64,000 nt of DNA from Ailurus styani (Eukaryota; Chordata; Mammalia; Carnivora; Ailuridae). Where the stretch lies: positions 442,903 to 506,902 of the forward strand of contig LNAC01000379.1 of NCBI GenBank assembly GCA_002007465.1, read 5' to 3'. The translations under genes were made by a program, and so were the position numbers. How positions within the stretch are numbered: the first letter of the stretch is position 1; each line of letters begins with the position of its first letter. Shown piece after piece: positions 47,166-56,925 of the stretch. The notes beneath the pieces were generated by a model that was not told the DNA's origin, searched no databases, and worked only from the letters and a program-made list of their open reading frames with translations.

Positions 47166-47640
47166 ATTGGGGTGTTGAGTTTGGTAAGTTCTTTATATAG
47201 TTTGGATACCAGACCTTCTTCAGATATGTCATTTGCAAATATCTTCTCCCATTCCATAGGGTGCCTTTTAGTTTTCTTGGATTGTTTCCTTTGCTGTCCA
47301 GAAGTTTTTAATTGTTTAAGTCCAAATAGTTCATTTTTGCTCATGAACAGACATTTTTCCAAAGAAGACATACAAATAGCTAACAGACACATGAAAAAAT
47401 GCTGAACGTCACATCACTATCAGGGAAATACAAATCAAAACCACAAGGAGATACCACCTCACAAAGGTCAGAATGGTCAAAATCAACAACTCAGGAAACA
47501 ACAGGTGTTGGTGAGGTCGTAAAGAAAGGGGAACCCTCTTGAGCTGTTGGTGGGAATGCAAACTGGTGCAGCCACTGTGGAAAACAGGATGGAAGTTCCT
47601 CAAAAAGTTACAAATAGAGCTACCCTAGGACCCAGCAATT
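47166..47640 (+). mobile_element. 5'-inverted (twin-primed) L1 insertion
   Basis: 47166-47340 is L1 in minus orientation (gtttggtaagttctttatat, atatcttctcccattccata, tttgctgtccagaagttttt). 47341-47640 is the adjacent downstream L1 piece in plus orientation (catgaacagacatttttcca, ccacctcacaaaggtcagaa, ggtgcagccactgtggaaaa). The two pieces are neighbours in normal L1 with a small gap. The 3' UTR and A tail are missing, since sequence switches to a partial SINE at 47641. Confidence 0.88.
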
Positions 47641-47643
47641 ACT

Positions 47644-47707
47644 CTCCCCTGATCAGCGGGAAGCCGCCTTCTCCCTCTCCATTGGCCCATGCCCCCCCAA
47701 AAAATAA
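47644..47707 (+). mobile_element. CAN-SINE fragment, 5' half missing
   Basis: Begins inside the element (cccctgatcagcgggaagcc) and ends ccccaaaaaataaaaca. Directly joined to broken L1 on its left, which suggests a deletion across both. Confidence 0.7.
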
Positions 47708-47903
47708 AACAGATTTTATGCATTTATTTGACACAGAGAGAGAGAGACATGATGAAAGGGAACACAAGCACGGTGAGGGGCAAAGGGAGAAGCAGATTTC
47801 TCGCTGAGCAGGAAGCCTAATTGGGGCCTTGATCCCAGGACCCTGGGATCACGACCTGAGCCAAAGGCAGATACTTAACCTACTGAGCCACCCAGATGCA
47901 CAA
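47708..47903 (-). mobile_element. CAN-SINE, minus strand
   Basis: gattttatgcatttatttga to gagccacccagatgcac. Faces the partial plus-strand SINE, forming an inverted pair. A-rich sequence (47911-47938) follows its head side. Confidence 0.9.
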
Positions 47904-47938
47904 AATTCTTAAAAAAAAAAAAAAAGAAAAAAAAAGGA

Positions 47939-48405
47939 AACAATTGATACTAACCTCATTAGACTATATTTATTTAGATTGTATTTAAGTGTTCTAAAAT
48001 TGTATAATACCCCTAGAAATCTGATGTCCTGTGATGTTATTATCTTAAGGTATTATATGTCACAGAAATAACCAAAATACCTTGCCGATTTCACCAGACT
48101 AAACTATAGCTAAAATGTAAACAATGGCCATTTTAAGTCTTCTCATTTACAGTTACACTTTTACACTAATGCTATTGCAAATGTGATTCCTCTTCAGTGA
48201 TACTCACAGAAAGAACTCTTGAGTACAGATTTCTGGTGACCATAGGATCATCAAACTTAATTAGGTAAAAATTTCAAAAACCAGTAGAAAAAGCTGGATT
48301 AAAGCAAAATAAAAGTTAATAACATGAGACTGAATGAACTGAGGAAGATAATATTTTTTATAACCTTCTTTGAACATTGCTGGGATTTTAAAATGCTTTG
48401 TTTTT
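47939..48405 (+). mobile_element. Possible ERV interior relic
   Basis: No frame and no motif preserved. It lies between LTR C2 and LTR A2. Origin as provirus interior is inference from position alone. Confidence 0.3.
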
Positions 48406-48408
48406 TAA

Positions 48409-48599
48409 GGGGTTCTGGATGGCTCAGTAGGTTAAGAGACTGACTTGAGCTCAGGTCATGACCTCAGGATCCTGGGATTGAGCCCTGCATCAGGCTCTCT
48501 CCTCACAGGGAAGCCTGTTTCTCCCTCTCCCCCTCCCCCTCCCCCTGCTTGTGCTATTTCTGTCGCTCTAACTCAAAATAAATAAAATCTTAAAAAAAA
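48409..48599 (+). mobile_element. CAN-SINE, older arctoid form
   Basis: ggggttctggatggctcagt to aaaataaataaaatctta. Contains a small tandem run, ccctccccctccccctcccc, in the body. Confidence 0.92.
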
Positions 48600-49930
48600 C
48601 ATTAAATATTTTGATTTTTCTTATCTAAGTTTATCTATTTTCTTAAGATACCTAAACAATTGCAATTTTGATAAATTATACCATTATAAACAGAATTGGA
48701 ACATTTATCTGAACCCCCAGAATTATAAAGCTCAGTAAGTATTGTTATATTTTTATAGTTATATATTTATTTACATAAGATCAATAAGAATTTGTTTTAT
48801 TTCTAATAGGATACAATTGGAATCGCTGGTTAAATTGTCCAGGCTTTGACTGAAATGTCATCTTTGAAATATGCATAAACTCAGATATGATCAGATTTAA
48901 GGAACTAAGTTAGACTTTACGGAGCCAATAGAGCCCCTTCAAGATGCTGGCCTCAAACCTTGCTTACAGAGTTTCCAGTAGCCTTGCCTGGTGAGAAAAG
49001 GATACACTTCCTGGCAGGACCCAGAACCTCAGAATATTTAAGGGATCTAGAGAGGAGAGGAAACCACCCAAATCTAGAAGTATTACAGGCAAAGTCGTGT
49101 AAGAATTTGGTGGGAGTTTTGGTTTGGATTATGGCCTAGAGAGTCTATTAAAGTCGAATCTAGAAATCCCTTAAAGAAGTTCCAGCAAAACAGATTTAAA
49201 AGAACCTACTTGGCCAATCACTATTCTTGCTGTGCTTATGTCAATAATTATAACCAGCTGTTAAGACTAAACTTGTTTTACAAACAAATGTTCATTTGGC
49301 TACCTTTGATAAAAATGAGGGTGATTATACAGAGCAATAATTGTTTGAACACACCTGAGCGAATATTAGATTCTAATACAGTTTATGATAAACTAGGCTA
49401 TATCCTGGTTTCTTCTAGTGTCTGTCACTCTCCAAACATTTACTTTTCTCCTTCCTTTCTGAGTTGGATTTATCTAAGAAGTAAAATCTCCCTTTATCCT
49501 GAAGCCCTGTAAAATAAATATGAATAACTTCATGTAAACTTCAGAGAAATCACCACAACAGCTCATGTAGAGACAGTCTTCACGCCTGTTGCTGTGTGGG
49601 CCACTGAGAAATCACCAGAGACCTCTGAGCTACAAAGTAGGAAAAAATGTCACACTGACACTGCCCGCTCTCCCTCTTTCTGCAAATACTTCAATCTTGA
49701 AGTCCAGAAATCATCTCAACAACCATTTCTCAAAAATCAGAAACTGATTTATATTTTGACCTAATCATTAACAATTGTTTTTTTCATTTCTTTGTTTCCA
49801 TGGAAATGCCTCTTGTTTAATACCTGATTTCTTGAACCATAGGCCTATCTCTGAAAACACATCTGCATAACCACCTCGTGAAATGAGTTGAACTGAACTT
49901 ACCTAGCGACAGGACTAAGACCAGTTCAAT
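48600..49930 (+). mobile_element. Probable ERV 3' interior, dead
   Basis: Leads up to LTR A2. The longest frame is 100 codons (49210-49512), begins in ordinary AT-rich sequence and shows no signal peptide, furin site or fusion-peptide pattern, so I do not call env. Assignment rests on its position upstream of the LTR. Confidence 0.35.
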
Positions 49931-49959
49931 AAGATGGAACAACTCACTAACTCAGCTTT

Positions 49960-50398
49960 TAATGTGCAGTCCTTGAGGGGAGATTCAGTAATTGCAAGGG
50001 CCCAGGACAGGCTTCCCCAAGATCGGCCACTTTGGCATATAGATTATTTTGAACTAAAAGTAATCAAAACCTGGCATATTCAGGAGAAGATCTCTGCCTT
50101 CCCCCTCAACTGCCTAAATGTAGATTGGAAAGGAGAGCCTGTTACTTAAGAAACTTACCTACATAACAGAGCAACCTTGTTTTTCCAAACATATCCTTTC
50201 ACCTTCTTCCTAATGGCCATCTCCCCTTTGTAACCCCACACCCTACTTCCTTCTTAGTTCATATGAGGTTCATGTTGCCTTCTTAGCTTTGGAATCTCCA
50301 TGTCTGTGCAGAATTTCACTACATACAAATATAATTGATTTTCTAATGTCAGTCTGTCTCATGACAATTTGATTCTAAGTCTACGTAGAAGGACTAAT
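49960..50398 (+). mobile_element. ERV LTR family A, copy 2 (candidate 3' LTR)
   Basis: Contains the same ordered blocks as 40440-40940. The position of the polyadenylation hexamer is mutated (aatataattg instead of aataaacttg). It runs straight into LTR B1 at tgtggcaaac, so its last bases are lost or overlain. Confidence 0.6.
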
Positions 50399-50910
50399 GT
50401 GGCAAACAAAGGCACAGAGAAATTATTAAATTTCCTTACTACCTACAACACATCTGTGACAAGTCCTTGAAACAGGCAGAATGACATTCCTGTAGGGACT
50501 CAACTTCCTCGATGTTGACACTTTGCTAAGGGCAAAAGGCAATCCTAAACTGACACTACCCCATCCTGTTAGTCTATTTAATATATAAAAATTCCTTTAA
50601 AAATTTCCTTTATTTCTAAACCCCCCAAGATACGTGTTGGCAATCATCCCCCAAGCATATGGCCCACTGATATACATCTGAAGGAACTCATGACTAAGGT
50701 TTTATTACATGGTAATAAATGATGTTTTCCCAATGATAGCTAACTTCCAACTTGTAAGTATATAACAGGCAACTCCTCATGACCCCAGTGAAACACTTTC
50801 TGCCCATGGGTCCTGTCCCTGTGCTTTAATAAAATCACCTTATTGTACCAAATACTTCTCAGGAATTCTTTGTTCACCCTCAGCTTTAAACCCTAAAGTA
50901 TTTCTGACAT
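50399..50910 (+). mobile_element. ERV LTR family B, copy 1
   Basis: Starts tgtggcaaacaaaggca and ends near atttctgaca. TATA-like gtatataa at 50758-50765 and aataaa at 50828-50833. It shares gcaatcatcccccaagcata, tggcccactgatatacatct and ggaattctttgttcaccc with B2. Its R-U5 region also resembles family C, so B and C are subfamilies. Confidence 0.75.
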
Positions 50911-51172
50911 CAGGACCATTGGGCAAAAGAAGGTCATCTTCTCAGACACCTTAAATATGTGTAGGACAAAACCATAACAGGCTCACTCCAGTCTGTGCAT
51001 ACAAACAACAGACATGAAGAAACACAGGAAAGGATATGAGAACTGAAATGTGATATAAACCACCACTCAGTTCCCAGAGTAACTGCTACGTGGTACATGT
51101 GATGTTCAACTCAAACAGCATAGTAAACATTTGCACAAATAAAATTGACATTAAAACTACTATGCATATAAT
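50911..51172 (+). other. 262-bp spacer between LTRs B1 and B2
   Basis: Too short for a provirus interior and without a reading frame. Either a heavily deleted interior or unrelated flanking DNA. Confidence 0.4.
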
Positions 51173-51984
51173 GTGAGAAACAAAGGCAAAAGAAAAAATT
51201 AAATTTCTTTACTACTTACACCCCATTCATGGGGCACCTGGGTGGCTCAGTGGGTTAAGCCTCTGCTTTCGGCTCAGGTCAAGATCTCAGGGTCCTGGGA
51301 TAGAACCCCGCATAGGGCTCTCTTCTCAGCAGGGAGCCTGCTTCCCCCTCTCCCTCTGCCTGCCTCTCTGCCTACTTATGATCTCTCTCTCTGTGTCAAA
51401 TAAATAAATAAAATCTTTAAAAAAAAAACAAAAGATTCACAAGTCCCTGAAACAGGTAGTGTGACCTTCCTCTGGAAAGAGCTCACCTGGCCTAAATGTG
51501 GACACTTTTCCAAGGGCAAAAAGCAATCTTAGCCTGACCGCCGCCACGACCCACCCCCCACCCCAGGATCCTGTAAGTCACCTTAAATGTATAAAAATTC
51601 ATCTGGAAGCTTCCTTTATCTCTACCCCCTAAGATACAAGGTAGCAATCATCCTCCAAGCTTCTGGCCCACTAATATAGATCTGAAGTGTCTCACGACTG
51701 AGTTTTTACTAAACAATAATAAATAACCTTTTCCTAACGATGGTTAGACCCCTCAGAATCTAACTATTCCGGAATACTTTTGGAAGGTTTCCAAAAATAG
51801 CTTGAGGCTTGTGCTCTCCCTAACCCCCTCCTCCCTTGAAGTATATAATCAGTCATAGGACAAAACCCCAGGGCAGCTCCTTTCTGCCCAAGGGTCTGTC
51901 CCCATGAGATAATAAAATCTTTTTGCACCTAAGTCTCAAGAATTCCGTCTCTAAACCCCAACCCTTCAAATCACATCACACAAA
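51173..51984 (+). mobile_element. ERV LTR family B, copy 2, with nested SINE
   Basis: Starts tgtgagaaacaaaggcaaaa and ends near aaatcacatcaca. gtatataa at 51841-51848, aataaa at 51911-51916. Compared with B1 it has about 90 extra bases (cctcagaatctaactattcc to gtgctctccc) and a SINE at 51232-51433. Confidence 0.75.
51232..51433 (+). mobile_element. CAN-SINE, young mustelid form, inside LTR B2
   Basis: ggggcacctgggtggctcag to aaataaataaataaaatctt plus poly(A). Flanks cattcat and gattcac are a possible short target duplication. Confidence 0.94.
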
Positions 51985-52260
51985 AAGCAAATTAGAAGTT
52001 ACAGTCTGAACATAACTATGTTGATTAGATACTAAAATAACAGTATCAACCATCTCCAATGGATTTTAATAGGACCAATTCTCTCCTAACATAAAAATCA
52101 TAACTCTCAGAATGCAACTAAAAATTTTAAGAAAACAAAGGTATATATTACAATAAAGATCCAAATAGAGCTTTAAAATTAAAAACACAGAATCCAAAAT
52201 AAAAATTTCACTGAATTGGGTTCAACAGCAGAATGGAGATGACAACGGAAATAGTAGGTG

Positions 52261-52471
52261 GACGCCTGGGTGGCTCAGTGGGTTAAAAAGCCTCTGCCTT
52301 CAGCTCAGGTCATGATCTCAGGTCCTGGGATCTAGGCCCACATCGGGCTCCCTGCTCAGCGGGGAGCCTGCTTCCTCCTCTCTCTCTGCCTGCCTCTCAG
52401 CCTACTTGTGATCTCTCTCTCTGTCAAATAAATAAATAAAATCTTTAAAAATAAATAAATAAATAAATAAA
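52261..52471 (+). mobile_element. CAN-SINE, young mustelid form
   Basis: Starts gacgcctgggtggctcagtg, with two extra a in the head (gttaaaaagcc). Tail expanded to ataaataaataaataaataa. Target-site duplication ggaaatagtaggtg / ggaaatagcaggtg at 52247-52260 and 52472-52485. Confidence 0.96.
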
Positions 52472-52707
52472 GGAAATAGCAGGTGAACGTAAGTATATAT
52501 TAAGGTAAATTATATAATCAGAATAACAGAGAGAAAGAAATTTTAACAAAATGACCACAGCCTAAAGGACATGTGGGACAATATTAAAAAGCCATTCTGT
52601 CAATAGAGTCCCAGAATGACAGGAGATAAAGATTGGAACATAACATAAATCTTTATAAAATAATAGTTATGATCTTCTCAAATTTGCTGAAAGAAATAAA
52701 TTTACGG

Positions 52708-52882
52708 GGTGCCTGAGTGGCTCAGTCATTGAGCTCAGATCATGATCCCAGGGTCCTGGGACCAAGCCCCACATCAGGCTCCTGCTCCGAGAGGAAGCTT
52801 GCTTCTCCCTCTGCCACTCCCCGAGGTTGTGTTCCCTCTTTCACTGCCTCTTTCTCTATCAAGTGAATAGGTGAAATCTTGA

Positions 52883-52946
<64 letters not shown>

Positions 52947-52960
52947 AGAAAGAAAGAAAA
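52708..52960 (+). mobile_element. CAN-SINE with (GAAA)n tail
   Basis: ggggtgcctgagtggctcag, then a shortened body, then gtgaaatcttgaaag running into about 20 gaaa units (52881-52960). The microsatellite evidently grew from the SINE A tail. Confidence 0.93.
52881..52960. repeat. (GAAA)n microsatellite
   Basis: About 20 units with one interruption (gaagaa) near the 3' end. The Phe/Leu/Ser open frame on the opposite strand is its translation. Confidence 0.97.
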
Positions 52961-53351
52961 ATTATTAATTTACACAAGAAGTACAGCATACTGAGAAAAG
53001 ATAAAGCAAAAGAAAGCTGTACCCAGACACATGATAATCAAATAGGTAAAAATCAAAAATATAGAAAAATATTCAAAAAACATTCAGAGACTACATATTA
53101 GAGAATCTTCATGATTGGTCACTTGGTCATGAGAAATCACACAGGGCTAAGAAATATTAAGATAAAAGGAGGAAAGATAAAGAACTCTATGTGTTTATAA
53201 AACTTCTACATTTTATTTGAAGTGGTAAAATATCAACTATAGATTGTAAAAATACAGATACGTATATTGTAATTTGAGCAACCTCTACAAATGATTCTAT
53301 ATAGGAAAAAAAACAAAATAGATTAAATAAAATAGAATACTTAAAAGCGAT

Positions 53352-53532
53352 TCAGGGGCACATGGGTGAGTCAGTCCAATGAGCCCTTGATCTTGTTATA
53401 GGCTCAGGTCATGGTCTCATGCACCTCAGGATGTAGCCCTGTCTCCAGCTTACCATGGTGTCTGCTTGAAAGACTCTATCCCTCCGGGTCTCCCCACTCT
53501 GAAATGGGTGAATAAATCTTTTAAAAAAATGA
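53352..53532 (+). mobile_element. Divergent CAN-SINE
   Basis: ggggcacatgggtgagtcag, gcccttgatcttgttatagg, tcaggtcatggtctcatgca, tgtctgcttgaaagactcta and gaataaatcttttaaaa. More diverged than any other main-type copy. Confidence 0.75.
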
Positions 53533-53635
53533 AAATATAAAAAATAAAAGCTATCAGAAAATCAAAAAGAAGGCAAGATATGAAAGACAGAGAAACAACA
53601 ACAACAAAAAAAACCACAAACAGAAAAGATAAAAC

Positions 53636-53832
53636 TGGGCACAGTGGGTTAAAGCCTCTGCCTTCGGCTCAGGTCATGATCTCAGGGTCCTGGGACTGAC
53701 GCCTGCATAGGGCTCCTTGCTCAGCGGGGAGCCTGCTTCCTTCTCTCACTCTCTGCCTGCCTCTCTGCCTACTTGTGATTTCTCTCTGTCAAATAAATAA
53801 ATAAAATTTTTTAAAAAGAAAAAAAAGGAAAA
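53636..53832 (+). mobile_element. CAN-SINE lacking the box A segment
   Basis: Head reads gggc-acagtgggttaaagc: about 13 bases (gcctgggtggctc region with box A) are absent. The rest is near consensus. A perfect target-site duplication gaaaagataaaac (53623-53635, 53833-53845) shows both ends are intact. Confidence 0.92.
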
Positions 53833-54647
53833 GAAAAGATAAAACAAAATTACAGACCCAATCCACGAAAAATTATTAAAATAAAATGTAAATGGTGTAA
53901 AATACAAATGAAAACAGACACTGTCAGACTGCATTTAAAAAAAAACCTAAATGCCCTATGTAAGACCCAACCATATGCTGCTGTCTGTAAGACACCTACA
54001 TTAAATAAGTAGATATACATAGGTCAAAAGTAAAAGTCTAAAAAGAAGAAATACCTGGCAAACTCAAATTCGAAGAGAGTAGGAGTAAAGATACTGATAT
54101 GAGATGAAGCCAACTAATATATAAGGAAAATTACCAGGAACAAGGAGGGACAATAGTTACATAATGATAATAGGATCACGTCATCGTAAAGAAATAATAA
54201 TCCTCAATGTGCATGCACCTAAAAACACAACTTAGTTCGGAAACAATTAAACAGTCATATGGAAAAAGTTAAAACCTCAATCTATTGCTTATATCTTATT
54301 CAAAAAATTAACTTATTATGGATCATACACCCAAATGTAAAATAAGAGTGTAAAACCAATAGAAGAAAACATAGGAGAAAAATTTTTCTGGGTGTAGATC
54401 TGGCAGAATTCTTGGATATAAACTCAAAATCACAATCTATTTAAAGTAATGATAATTTGGACTTCATTAAAATTAAAAATGTTTGCTCGAAACACCTCCA
54501 TTAGTAGGATGAAAGGACAAGATGCATTCTAGAAAAAACATAATTTGAAATTATATAACTAACAAAGGACTATATCCACAATATATAAATAACTGTCAAA
54601 AAACCAAAAATAAGGAAACAAAACTTAATTTTAAAAATGGGTAAACC

Positions 54648-54847
54648 GGGCGCCTGGGTGGCTTAGTGGGTTAAAGCCGCTGCCTTCGGCTCAGGTCATG
54701 ATCCCAGGGTCCTGGGATCGAGGCCCGCATCGGGCTCTCTGCTCAGCAGGGACCCTGCTTCCTCCTCTCTCCTCTCTCTCTGCCTGCCTCTCTGCCTACT
54801 TGTAATCTCTCTCTCTGTGTCAAATGAATAAATAAAATCTTTAAAAA
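54648..54847 (+). mobile_element. CAN-SINE, young mustelid form, inside L1
   Basis: Near consensus, with perfect 15-bp target-site duplication aaaaatgggtaaacc at 54633-54647 and 54848-54862. Confidence 0.97.
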
Positions 54848-55342
54848 AAAAATGGGTAAACCACAAGAAGATACATTTCACCAAAGGAGATACAGGAATA
54901 GCAAATAAGCACACAAAAAGTTGCTCAGTCTCATTAATCATTAGGGAAATAAAGACTAATTAAGATCACAATGTGATTCCACTACATACTTATTACAATG
55001 AAAATGACAAATCCTGAAGAAGATGCAGAGCAACTGGAAAACTCTTAGATTTCAAATGAAAAGGGAAAATGGTATAGGCAATTTCAAAAACAATCAGGTA
55101 GTTTCTAATAACATTAAATACATACTTCTTATTTGAACCAACAATCCTACTCTCAGGCATTCATGGCAAAAGAAATGAAATCTTATCTTCACATAAAAAC
55201 CAGCAGCTTTATTCATAACCACCAAAATTGGGACACAACCCAAATGTTCAACAGGTGAATGTATAAACATACCAGTAAATTCATACTATGGGATACTACT
55301 CAGCAATAAATAGGAATAATTTGCGCAAAAATGGAAAAAGCA

Positions 55343-55552
55343 GGGGGCACCTGGGTGGTTCAGCCAGTTAAGCGTCTGTCTTGTGCACAGATCATGATCC
55401 CGGGGTCCTGAGATAGAGCTCAGTTCCTTGCATGCGGGAGTGGGGGGATGGGGGAGCCTGCTTCTCCATCTCCCTCCGTCTGTCACTATCCCTGCTTGTG
55501 CTGTCAAACGAATAAATAAAAATCTTAAAAATAGATTAAATAAGATAAAAAT
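55343..55552 (+). mobile_element. CAN-SINE, older form, inside L1
   Basis: gggggcacctgggtggttca, an unusual g-rich middle (gggagtggggggatggggga), tail aataaataaaaatcttaaaa. Perfect 14-bp target-site duplication aaatggaaaaagca at 55329-55342 and 55553-55566. Confidence 0.95.
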
Positions 55553-55830
55553 AAATGGAAAAAGCATACTAGGAAATACAGAACTATACGCAGAGAATGG
55601 ACTGACAGGAGTTATGAAGGGAAGTAAGGTTTGACGACAAAGGGTCAACAGGAAGTCTTCTTAGGGTGTAAGGAGTATTCTGCATGTTGATCTTGGCAGT
55701 GGTTAAATGACTTTAAACATTTGTGAAAACTGATCTAACTGTGTATCATAAAGCATACATGTAAATGTAGTGCAAAAATATTTTCTTGAAAATTGGGTGG
55801 GACAACAGAGGGGATCATAATCGTGTTTAT

Positions 55831-55865
55831 GGGGGTATAGCTCAGTGGTAGAGCATTTGACTGCA
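55831..55865 (+). pseudogene. tRNA-Cys(GCA) 5'-half tailless retropseudogene
   Basis: Thirty-five bases from gggggtatagctcagtggta to gactgca match the 5' half of mammalian tRNA-Cys and stop at the anticodon GCA. There is no 3' half, CCA or A tail. A perfect 14-bp target-site duplication cataatcgtgttta lies at 55816-55829 and 55864-55877, overlapping the tRNA end by ca. Box A (tagctcagtgg) is present, box B is not. Confidence 0.95.
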
Positions 55866-55879
55866 TAATCGTGTTTAGA

Positions 55880-56434
55880 TTTACCTTGTAGAACATTTCT
55901 CCACAACTTTTGACCAAATATAATAGGATGTTTTGCTTTTTTTGCTTTTATTTTCATTTTGGGTATACTGCTAAACTATACATGCTGCAAAACCTTACTT
56001 GTGTTGATCATTAACTAGGACATCATGAACTAAGGCTCTGGCCTATCTGTCCTCCTGCACTGAGTAGAGAATGCATGGGAATGTCTGATACACTGCAATG
56101 GCCTTGAGCTCAAGCTAAGAGACAAAACACCTTCTGTCAAGTGGGCCACAGCCGTCTAGAACAGCTTTGTAAATACGTATTATAAAGAGTCAATACAGAA
56201 TTTATTACGAATAAAAGAGTTAGTCTTAACCTCACCTGTTGATTGGCAATTCCATCTCCCACATAATAAAATGAAAGTATCTCTCATTTCCACTTTTATT
56301 ATATAAACTCTTAAAATACTTTACTACAATAACTTTCAGATGAGACTCTTAATAAGCTTGCAGCTCAAGTACTAAAGCAGGCTTTTTCAGAGCCTAAGAT
56401 ACTCTCAAATAAAAATTCCTTACATTTGTATATT
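55880..56434. other. Unassigned sequence
   Basis: No element recognised. Open frames in this region are short and overlap the tRNA-derived insertion. Confidence 0.4.
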
Positions 56435-56449
56435 GCTGAACAAATTTTA

Positions 56450-56670
56450 TTTTATTTTATTTTTTAAGACTTTATTTATTTATTTATTTGACACACACAG
56501 AGAGAGAGAGAGAGAGAGATCACAAGTAGGCTGAGAGGCAGGCAGAGGGAGAGGAGGAAGCAGGCTCCTTGCCGAGCACGGAGCCCGATGCGGGCCTAGA
56601 TCCCAGGACCCTGAGATCATGACCTGAGCCGAAGGCAGAGGCTCTAACCCACTGAGCCACCCAGGAGCCC
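56450..56670 (-). mobile_element. CAN-SINE, young mustelid form
   Basis: tttattttattttttaagac at the tail side, to gagccacccaggagccc. Target-site duplication gctgaacaaatttta at 56435-56449 and 56671-56685. Confidence 0.95.
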
Positions 56671-56703
56671 GCTGAACAAATTTTAAAACGCTCATACATT
56701 TAG

Positions 56704-56728
56704 CCAAGTGAGCCGCCCAGGGACCCCT
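56704..56728 (-). mobile_element. Tailless CAN-SINE head fragment (about 25 nt)
   Basis: On the minus strand: aggggtccctgggcggctca then cttgg, the first about 25 bases of a CAN-SINE (compare ggggcgcctgggtggctcag). Nothing of the body or tail follows. Flanks at 56685-56703 and 56729-56747 agree at 17 of 19 positions (aaaa-y-gctcatac-m-tttag), a target-site duplication. Confidence 0.8.
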
Positions 56729-56789
56729 AAAATGCTCATACCTTTAGTATCACTGGAACTACGAACATAATCCCAAATGTTAAGCAGAG

Positions 56790-56925
56790 CAAGATTTAGC
56801 ACCCTGTTTCTATAGATGGAAACTGCAGGTCTGGGAAGGTATATGATATGTACAAGATCACACAATTCAGAGGTAATCCAGCCAGGACCAACTTTCAGTT
56901 CGTGGAACCCTAATGGAGTTCTCAG
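56790..56925 (-). mobile_element. MIR, antisense
   Basis: gtttctatagatggaaactg, caggtctgggaaggtatatg, caagatcacacaattcagag, gtaatccagccaggaccaac follow the antisense MIR core. Confidence 0.65.

Larger units (their letters stand above)
53930..55785 (+). mobile_element. Old L1, ORF2 to 3' UTR, with two nested SINEs
   Basis: Collinear L1 text: agacccaaccatatgctgct, ttacataatgataataggat, gaagaaaacataggagaaaa, tttggacttcattaaaatta, agttgctcagtctcattaat, gcagctttattcataaccac, gggatactactcagcaataa and ttgatcttggcagtggttaa. Frames are broken. Confidence 0.85.

Noticed and set aside
47172..47405. 77- and 76-codon frames on both strands near 47.2-47.4 kb
   Set aside because: They are remnants of inverted L1 ORF2/3' sequence, not host genes.
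49210..49512. Retroviral env or syncytin-like gene upstream of LTR A2
   Set aside because: The frame is only 100 codons with no signal peptide, cleavage site, fusion peptide or transmembrane pattern. Surrounding frames are closed.
55831..55903. Functional tRNA-Cys gene
   Set aside because: Only the 5' half is present. No variable loop, T arm, box B or 3' acceptor strand follows.
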